A program made the position numbers and the translations under genes. Below the pieces are notes generated by a model. It made no database searches and was not told where the DNA came from. It saw only the letters and a list, made by a program, of their open reading frames with translations. A stretch of 64,000 nucleotides of DNA from CAG-492 sp045643465 (GTDB lineage: Bacteria > Bacillota > Clostridia > TANB77 > CAG-508), in assembly GCA_045643465.1 (NCBI GenBank), contig JAZUKV010000023.1, positions 26,680 to 90,679 of the forward strand, written 5' to 3'. Shown here piece after piece: positions 58,900 through 64,000 of this stretch. Position 1 is the first letter of the stretch; every line of letters starts with the position of its first letter.

Positions 58900-59727
58900 A
58901 TGAAAAAAGAAGAAATAGGTACTATAGTTATACTAATTAAAGATTTAATAAATAAAATATTTGAAAATAAAGATATTGATAAACTATCATTAATGGAAAA
59001 AAGGAAGATAGTATTTGATTATTTAGTAAACAACAATGAATATGATTTTGTTAGGCTAAATAAAATTTATACTGGAAGTAGAAATCTTTTTGAAGAAATT
59101 AAAGATGTATTAAAAACAAATGAGTTACAAAAAAATAAAGGAGTTTGTCATGCAATAGCAAGTGCATATAAATTAGCATGTGAAGAGCTAAATATTGCTA
59201 ATATTTTAGTTAATTGTGAAATTGAAACTGATGATATCGAATTTTTAAAAAGAAATAATATTAGAATAGCTCATTTAAAACATAGAAATGGAAAATTTGT
59301 AATTCGCCATATGCTAAATTTAGTTGATAACGGTGATGGAACAATGTCATTTGACGATATAACTGAAACCATTTTAAATAAAGGAACTGAAAAACAAAAC
59401 TTATATTTTGGATATAATAAAGAATTGGCAAAAAAGGAAGGCCAAGTAAATTTTAAATATATAAGTCAAATGTCATATTTAAATTTAGAAAGTGATCTAG
59501 ATAACAGTATGGGCAAAAAATTTGGTTGGAAAGATCCGATACATTATTTTTTCAAAGAGCCTAGTACAGAAAAAATTAAATCCGTAAAAGAAATAAATAA
59601 GAAAAACAATGAGAAAAATATAGATAACTACATACTTAATCAATTAAATATGTTAATGTCTAAAGACAGAGAAAGACAACATTTATCAGATGTGGAGCAA
59701 GAAAGGGCAGATAGACTGGATAGATAA
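58900..59727 (+). CDS. transglutaminase-like cysteine protein
   Basis: A 275-residue protein. NKGVCHAIASAYKLACEELNIANILVNCEIE near 84 is the nucleophile segment of transglutaminase-like folds (G-V-C followed by a helix ending in L-x-I). FVIRHMLNLVDNGDGTMSFDDITET near 146 supplies the expected His and Asp, so a Cys-His-Asp triad is complete. Such domains act as cysteine proteases, peptidases or cross-linkers. The C-terminal part (about 220-275) is charged and helical. There is no signal peptide, so it acts in the cytoplasm. It starts 7 bases after the previous stop and is the third gene of the operon. Confidence 0.68.
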   Translation: MKKEEIGTIVILIKDLINKIFENKDIDKLSLMEKRKIVFDYLVNNNEYDFVRLNKIYTGSRNLFEEIKDVLKTNELQKNKGVCHAIASAYKLACEELNIANILVNCEIETDDIEFLKRNNIRIAHLKHRNGKFVIRHMLNLVDNGDGTMSFDDITETILNKGTEKQNLYFGYNKELAKKEGQVNFKYISQMSYLNLESDLDNSMGKKFGWKDPIHYFFKEPSTEKIKSVKEINKKNNEKNIDNYILNQLNMLMSKDRERQHLSDVEQERADRLDR

Positions 59728-59794
59728 GTAATAAGTTAATTATTAAAAAGTATTCAAAAAATCTATAAATTTTACAAAGTTATAAACTAATTTC

Positions 59795-59836
59795 CATGCA
59801 AATACAATTAAGTCAAAGTATTTGCATGTTTTTTTT
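59795..59836 (+). terminator. terminator ending the DnaB-like operon
   Basis: CATGCAAATAC and GTATTTGCATG form an 11-bp stem followed by eight T residues. Confidence 0.93.
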
Positions 59837-59861
59837 ATATGAGAATTATATCAATAGAAGA

Positions 59862-59922
59862 TTGTGCAATAGAGCTTGCACATTATATAATAATATTGCC
59901 TAAAAGTGCAACTATAGGTTGC
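59862..59922 (+). promoter_or_regulatory. promoter and operator-like repeats of the XRE-methyltransferase gene
   Basis: TTGTGC (59862-59867) and TATAAT (59886-59891) have an 18-base spacer holding the inverted repeat GTGCAA-TAGAGC-TTGCAC (59864-59881). A third GTGCAA occurs at 59906 within GCAAC-TATAG-GTTGC (59908-59922). The positions suit autoregulation by the encoded XRE domain. Confidence 0.6.
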
Positions 59923-59974
59923 TAGAAAAAAGATATAAACAAGAGTATAATTTCGCACAAAGGGGGAATTGTAT

Positions 59975-60985
59975 ATGAAATTTAGTGAAAATCTATATAC
60001 TTTAAGAAAACATAAAGGAATTAGCCAAGAACAACTTGCTGAATTGGTTGATGTATCAAGACAAAGTGTATCAAAATGGGAACTTGGAGAGTCATATCCT
60101 ACGGTAGAAAATGTTTTTAAATTATGCAATGTTTTTAATTGTAAAATGAATGAATTAATCAATGAAAAGTTATCAGATTTTAACTTATTAAGTGATGAAA
60201 TCAAAAACACTAAAAAATTTTACGAAAGATTTTTAGGATATGCAGATACTTATGACGAAGGCAGACCAAAATTACCTAGTAAAGCAATAGAAATTTTAAA
60301 AACATATACAGAGAATAATAATATAGAAACTATTGTTGATATTGGATGTGGTACAGGACTATCAACAGAAGTATGTACTTTATTTGCTAATGAAGTTATA
60401 GGTGTTGAGCCATCAATAGATATGCTAAATAAGGCAAAAACAAAAGAAAATGAAAAGATGAAATTTATTAAAGGTTATGGAAATAACACAGGAATTGAAG
60501 ATGAGTCAGTAGACATAGTAATATGTTCACAAGCATTTCATTGGATGGAGCCAGAAACAACATTAAAAGAAATCTATAGGATATTAAAAAAGGGTGGAAT
60601 ATTTGCTACAATTGATGCAGACTATCCACCAGTAATTAATAAGGATTTAGAAAAACTTAATAATTGCTTAAGAAGAAAGACTGCTATTATAGAAAAATGG
60701 GAAAACAAATGGGCTACTGATAAATCAGAACATCTTAGCAATATAAGAAATAGCAAGCTATTTGAATATTCAAGAGAAATATGTTTTGAACATGTTGAAG
60801 AATATGATCAAGAGCGATTTAAAAAGTTTTTATTAAGTCAAAGTAGTATGCAACATGCTATTAAATACAATTATAATGAAATTGCCGATGATCTTAATAG
60901 TTTAGATGGTAAATTATATAATGTTTTTAAAGGACAATCATTAAATGCAATATATTCGTATAGAATGAGAATTGGTATAAAATAA
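59975..60985 (+). CDS. XRE-family regulator fused to a SAM-dependent methyltransferase
   Basis: A 336-residue fusion. Residues 1-65 are an XRE/Cro helix-turn-helix (LYTLRKHKGISQEQLAELVDVSRQSVSKWELGESYPTVENVFKLCNVF). Residues about 85-300 are a class I methyltransferase of the small-molecule type: IVDIGCGTGLSTEVCTLFANEVIGVEPSIDML near 119 (motif I) and VDIVICSQAFHWMEPETTLKEIYRILKKGGIFATI near 176. Regulator-methyltransferase fusions of this kind are common in Clostridia, and the methyl acceptor is unknown. The start is ATG 59975, 8 bases after GGGGG. Confidence 0.9.
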   Translation: MKFSENLYTLRKHKGISQEQLAELVDVSRQSVSKWELGESYPTVENVFKLCNVFNCKMNELINEKLSDFNLLSDEIKNTKKFYERFLGYADTYDEGRPKLPSKAIEILKTYTENNNIETIVDIGCGTGLSTEVCTLFANEVIGVEPSIDMLNKAKTKENEKMKFIKGYGNNTGIEDESVDIVICSQAFHWMEPETTLKEIYRILKKGGIFATIDADYPPVINKDLEKLNNCLRRKTAIIEKWENKWATDKSEHLSNIRNSKLFEYSREICFEHVEEYDQERFKKFLLSQSSMQHAIKYNYNEIADDLNSLDGKLYNVFKGQSLNAIYSYRMRIGIK

Positions 60986-61014
60986 AAAATATTAGATATA
61001 ATTAGGAGAAAATC

Positions 61015-62007
61015 ATGGGAATAATCGTAAGAATACCACAAGATAAAAAAACTAAATTAAATATTTATGATATTGAAAAATTTTGGCAGAAAGCATGTAC
61101 AAACGTTTTTGGAGCATTAGAAGTTAATCCAAGATTAGGGACTAAAGATGAATTTTTTAGAATGAATTATGAATTTGCAGGGAATATAAAAGAATATGAA
61201 GTAGCCTTAAAATCTGATTTAATGCAAGCAAATGAGTATACTTTATTTGATGCAAATAATTTTGGAAGTGGTATAAATTTCTTTATTGATAATAAAAATC
61301 AAATTGAAATGTGGACATCTTTTCCAACAACATATAGTGAAATTGTTGGCTTCTATAAGTTAGTAGAAATAATTTGTCGAAAACTTAAAATTACCCAATT
61401 TCAAAGAGGAAGTAAAGGTGAGTTTGAAACTGTAAATACGAGCCAATTGGATTGGTTTATTGAATTAGGAGTTAATGATACACTTATAATGCTTATGACG
61501 ATTAAATCACAATTTGAAGAGGGCAATGAATTTATATCAATAAATGGTGTTAACAATCCAATTTCGCTAGGATTAGATTCCATTAAAAATTTTGAGTTAG
61601 ATTTACCATTAGAAGGTAATATGGATAACATTAATAAGGTAATGTATAACTACGAAAAATATATGAATGACATGCAAAAAGAAGATCTATTCTATGGTGT
61701 ATTCAAATTATATCAAATGAACAAAGATGGAAGGACCGAAATAAATGGATTTATGGCTATACCACCAGAATGTGATACAATAATTCCCAAAAATCCAAGT
61801 TCAGAATTTTACTTTGGAGCAAATAGATTTGATACAAGCAAAATAAGCAATTTTTATGTAATGTTAGAAGATAGCAAAGGTAAAAATCATAATGTTGAAT
61901 ATAACAAGTTTATTGAAGCAATAGACTATGATTTGCAAAGAACATATGATGCTAAACATATTATAGTTGTTCTAAATAAAGAAAAAATAGATGAGATATG
62001 CAAATAA
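61015..62007 (+). CDS. hypothetical protein, 330 residues
   Basis: A soluble protein that I cannot assign. It begins MGIIVRIPQDKKTKLNIYDIEKFWQKACTNVFGALEVNPRLG and shows alternating strands and helices throughout: FRMNYEFAGNIKEYEVALKSDLM near 48, INFFIDNKNQIEMWTSFPTTYSEIVGFYKLVEIICRKL near 88 and FYVMLEDSKGKNHNVEY near 282. The spacing of F/Y-rich strands recalls a stress or immunity-type beta-rich protein, but I see no motif. It resembles proteins annotated as DUF4299-like only loosely. AGGAG lies before the ATG, 29 bases after the XRE-methyltransferase stop, so the two may be co-transcribed. Confidence 0.72.
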   Translation: MGIIVRIPQDKKTKLNIYDIEKFWQKACTNVFGALEVNPRLGTKDEFFRMNYEFAGNIKEYEVALKSDLMQANEYTLFDANNFGSGINFFIDNKNQIEMWTSFPTTYSEIVGFYKLVEIICRKLKITQFQRGSKGEFETVNTSQLDWFIELGVNDTLIMLMTIKSQFEEGNEFISINGVNNPISLGLDSIKNFELDLPLEGNMDNINKVMYNYEKYMNDMQKEDLFYGVFKLYQMNKDGRTEINGFMAIPPECDTIIPKNPSSEFYFGANRFDTSKISNFYVMLEDSKGKNHNVEYNKFIEAIDYDLQRTYDAKHIIVVLNKEKIDEICK

Positions 62008-62035
62008 AAATCTTTGCTCTTAGTCAAGAGTTGGG

Positions 62036-62075
62036 GTGAATAAGTTGAAAAATACTTATTCGCTCTTTATTTTTA
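62036..62075 (+). terminator. terminator after the 330-residue gene
   Basis: GTGAATAAGT and ACTTATTCGC pair with one wobble around TTGAAAAAT, followed by a T-rich tract. Confidence 0.82.
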
Positions 62076-62259
62076 CTATTTTTTAAATTGTAAGCGAAAT
62101 TATTATTTTAAAATTACTTAATAAGAGCTTTAAAATGTATAATATCAAGAAATGCTGACTTATCTGCTAAAAATGTCACACAAATGTAATATAACTGTAA
62201 AATAGCAAAATATCTAGATGTGCCTAAAACTAACGAAAAAAGCAAGCAACAATGGTTTA

Positions 62260-62288
62260 TTGACTTTTGCTCTGCGTTAGTGTAAAAA
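62260..62288 (+). promoter_or_regulatory. candidate promoter of the sipW locus
   Basis: TTGACT (62260-62265), 17-base spacer and TAAAAA (62283-62288). The region upstream (62076-62259) has no gene; ACTAACG near 62228 can pair with CGTTAGT near 62275, spanning the -35. Confidence 0.45.
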
Positions 62289-62319
62289 TGAAGTATAAGA
62301 TGTCGAAAGGAGACAAAAA

Positions 62320-62901
62320 ATGAGAAAATTGGTTTCGTTATTTCAAGGTTTGTCAATAACTATAGGAGCATTTGTTGTAATAGCATTTTTAATTCCACTT
62401 TTAGCAGGAATTAAGCCATATATAGTACTTTCAGGTTCTATGGAACCAGAGATTAAAACAGGTTCAGTAGCATACATAAATACTCATGTTGATGTACATG
62501 AGATTAAAGTTGGCGATGTTATAGGCTTTGAATTTGGTAAGAGCCAAGCAACTCATAGGGTTGTAAAAATAAATGAAGATAATACTTTTATTACTAAAGG
62601 TGATGCAAATGAGAACAACGATTTAGCACCAGTAAGATTTGATCAATACAAAGGAAAAACAAAGTTCTCGATACCATACCTAGGAACAATTATTTCAAAA
62701 GTAAAAACAAAAACAGGTAAATTCATAGTAGCCCTTGTAATAGGATTAAACATTATATGCATTGTTTTTGGTAGCTCAGATGACGATAAAAAAGAAAAAA
62801 ATAAAAATAGCCAAAAGGACAAAGAGACTAAAAAAGTTGAGAAAACGGATAACGTATCAAAAACGGAACAAGATACAATAGACACACATACCAATACATA
62901 A
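62320..62901 (+). CDS. sipW: SipW-type (ER-like) signal peptidase
   Basis: A 193-residue Ser-His signal peptidase of the archaeal/ER class. In Bacillus SipW processes the fibre proteins TasA and TapA. It has an N-terminal membrane helix (about 10-32), the catalytic serine in VLSGSMEPEIKTGSVAYI near 44, the His in SQATHRVVKINEDNTFITKGDANENNDLAPV near 87, and a second membrane helix (about 130-150). The C-terminal tail (about 155-193) is long, Lys/Asp/Thr-rich and probably cytoplasmic. AAAGGAGAC precedes the ATG. A TasA-like substrate gene lies 820 bases downstream. Confidence 0.93.
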   Translation: MRKLVSLFQGLSITIGAFVVIAFLIPLLAGIKPYIVLSGSMEPEIKTGSVAYINTHVDVHEIKVGDVIGFEFGKSQATHRVVKINEDNTFITKGDANENNDLAPVRFDQYKGKTKFSIPYLGTIISKVKTKTGKFIVALVIGLNIICIVFGSSDDDKKEKNKNSQKDKETKKVEKTDNVSKTEQDTIDTHTNT

Positions 62902-63255
62902 TGTAGGAAGTGTAGACTACTATGTAAAATCAAATAGTGCAGGGAAAAACAATGCAACAAACATGGAATTAGCATATTCCCGATTAAATAGAACAAATGA
63001 TTATTTTAATATATAGAGAAAAGTCGCTAGATGATTCTCCATATACATTAAAGGAGGTGTGTACGAAAGAAGAAAAACTGGAAGTCAAAATCAATTATAG
63101 TTAGTGCAAGCAATACAAAGTAGAAACTTTACACCAGATTTTGCAACCGGTTCAAAGGAACCATGGTTAGGCATATCTACGGATGATATAGAAGAATGTA
63201 TTTCCCCTGAACACGTAAAATGGTCTACAACTTAAATTAGATATGGGGATAAAAA
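62902..63255 (+). pseudogene. degraded coding remnants downstream of sipW
   Basis: No intact gene. Two short readable stretches remain: one in another frame overlapping the sipW end and continuing to about 63014 (HNVGSVDYYVKSNSAG, NMELAYSRLN), and one at about 63100-63234 ending in KEPWLGISTDDIEECISPEH. An AAAGGAGGTG ribosome site near 63050 has no ATG behind it. Codon composition here is higher in G+C than in the rest of the window. The fragments may come from TasA-locus surface proteins. Confidence 0.5.
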
Positions 63256-63697
63256 ATGCAAAATAAATTATGTGAAATTTTGTTATGAATTACAATTCTT
63301 ACAATATCATTTACAGATATTTCATTTGCAAATACCGTCGAATAGAGGAAAAGTGCAGAAGGTCTAATGTCTGTCCATGATGATTTATTTTTAGATTTTG
63401 GTGAGCTAATGTAAGGAGATACAAGAGAAGACTCTGCTGTTATTTTTAATTCTAGTAGTGACGATGTTGAAATTTTCTTTTAAACTGAGCCACTCGATAG
63501 ATCCGATTTTATGATGTAATTTAGTAGGAGAATCTATGAGTGATTATATCTCCCTAAGAACATATTCAAAGGATACGGAAGGAAAACTAATATTTAGAAT
63601 CAATGTTCCAGCCAATCTAAAGAATAGCTTTACCTTAGCTAATACCAATGTTAAATGGAGATTTGCTGTTGAAAAAACAACACGAATCCAAAAATAG
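63256..63697 (+). pseudogene. decayed surface-protein gene of the SipW/TasA locus
   Basis: The frame from ATG 63256 starts with a signal-peptide-like stretch (ILTISFTDISFANTVE) and reads on as SVHDDLFLDFGELM, GDTREDSAVIFNSSSDDVEIFF and TEPLDRSDF. It is broken by at least five in-frame stops (TGA, TAG, TAA). After a frame change, ATG 63536 to TAG 63697 reads LRTYSKDTEGKLIFRINVPANLKNSFTLANTNVKWRFAVE. The GEL(M)xGDT-type strand and the closing VKWRF-type strand match beta-sandwich proteins often encoded beside sipW. The gene is therefore inactive, although the last 53 codons are open and have AGGAG upstream. Confidence 0.7.
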
Positions 63698-63721
63698 AGT
63701 AGTACTAAAGAGGAGGGAAAA

Positions 63722-64000
63722 ATGAAAAATAAAACAAAAAAAGCACTATGCGCTATTTCAATATTAGGAGTAGTTGCAATTAGTGGTATATTTGCTTACT
63801 TAACTGATAATGAATCTAAAGAAAACGTATTCACAATTGGTAATGTTGATATAGAATTGCTAGAGCCAAGTTGGCCTACTGAGGACTTGCATGGTGATGC
63901 AGAAAATGATGATGGACCTAATGGTATACCTGATGCAGTAGAGAATCTTGTACCGAACCAGGTAGTTGCTAAAGATCCACAAGTAAAAAATGTTGGTAAA
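63722..64000 (+). CDS. TasA-like protein with SipW-dependent signal peptide (partial)
   Basis: The gene runs off the window; 93 codons are present. It begins with a basic N terminus and a hydrophobic core ending in GIFAYLTDNESKENVFTIGNVDIELLEPSW. The (T/A)xAYxTDxxxxxNxFTxGxVxI pattern is the signature of SipW-dependent signal peptides and the start of TasA/camelysin-like fibre subunits. PQVKNVGK at the edge is the usual TxNxG strand. AAAGAGGAGG lies 9 bases before the ATG. Secreted subunits of this type form matrix fibres in Bacillus. The substrate of the upstream SipW is most likely this protein. Confidence 0.88.
   Translation, partial: MKNKTKKALCAISILGVVAISGIFAYLTDNESKENVFTIGNVDIELLEPSWPTEDLHGDAENDDGPNGIPDAVENLVPNQVVAKDPQVKNVGK

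Noticed and set aside
62150..62310. A c-di-GMP (GEMM) riboswitch before sipW
   Set aside because: A superficial AAAGC-type string and a dyad are present, but the conserved GEMM tetraloop, receptor and stems could not be found.
63256..63540. Alternative genetic code, because a coding-like frame contains several stops
   Set aside because: The stops are of all three kinds and the rest of the window uses them normally as terminators, so decay explains them.
1..64000. CRISPR arrays, tRNA or rRNA genes, complete insertion sequences
   Set aside because: No regularly spaced direct repeats, no tRNA T-loop/anticodon pattern, no rRNA-like sequence and no intact transposase were found while reading both strands.

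Overview
The window is a 64 kb piece of a very AT-rich chromosome with short intergenic gaps, TTGACA/TATAAT-type promoters, strong GGAGG ribosome sites and the standard genetic code (TGG for Trp, TGA used as a stop). It carries several genes found only in endospore formers (yabG, a SipL-like SPOCS/LysM protein, yunB, bofA, splB) together with a pheST T-box, veg, ylxM-ffh, class III ribonucleotide reductase and meso-diaminopimelate dehydrogenase. This points to an anaerobic, spore-forming member of the Clostridia, perhaps an uncultured gut lineage. I cannot name a species from the sequence alone.

Layout: 1-1.7 kb is the end of the ribosomal alpha operon (rpsD end, rpoA, rplQ). 1.8-9.1 kb holds repair and nucleotide genes (recD2, comFC, a frameshifted dinB, a dCMP deaminase, deoC), then an acetyltransferase behind a structured leader and a LysE-type exporter. 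9.2-13.2 kb is the ylxM-ffh-rpsP-khpA-rimM-trmD-rplS translation/secretion operon. 13.3-19.6 kb has an unrecognised 414-residue protein, a GT51 transglycosylase and dnaE. 20-24.6 kb is a sporulation/envelope block (yabG, veg, SipL-like, yunB, a cohesin-like membrane protein). 24.7-30.4 kb has a His-rich G3E GTPase, two unknown minus-strand genes, a yaaL-like gene, a COG2509 FAD protein and bofA. 30.5-36.5 kb is more accessory: an AT-rich gap, a tyrosine recombinase lacking key catalytic residues, a radical SAM protein divergent from an ATP-grasp enzyme, a HAD protein, an orphan and splB.

37-41 kb is pheST under a T-box. 41.8-44 kb has a 48-residue membrane protein, cdaA and ddh. 44.1-47.7 kb is a Crp/Fnr-family regulator divergent from nrdDG, with matching 14-bp palindromes in both promoters. 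47.8-55.1 kb has MYG1, a DEAD-box helicase with a leader terminator, Rsm22, an acyl-CoA synthetase, undecaprenol kinase and LepB. 55.1-59.7 kb is a three-gene operon I could not assign to a known system: a divergent DnaB-type ATPase, a large Lys/Glu-rich protein and a transglutaminase-fold protein. 60-62 kb has an XRE-methyltransferase fusion and an unknown gene. 62.3 kb to the end is a SipW/TasA-type surface-fibre locus with a decayed gene between the peptidase and the TasA-like substrate.

A dispersed GC-richer palindrome with core GGGACGGTTCT...TTCCAC occurs five times, always between genes. Three copies are full hairpins and two are half copies. It behaves like a REP-type element; no transposase that could mobilise it is visible here.
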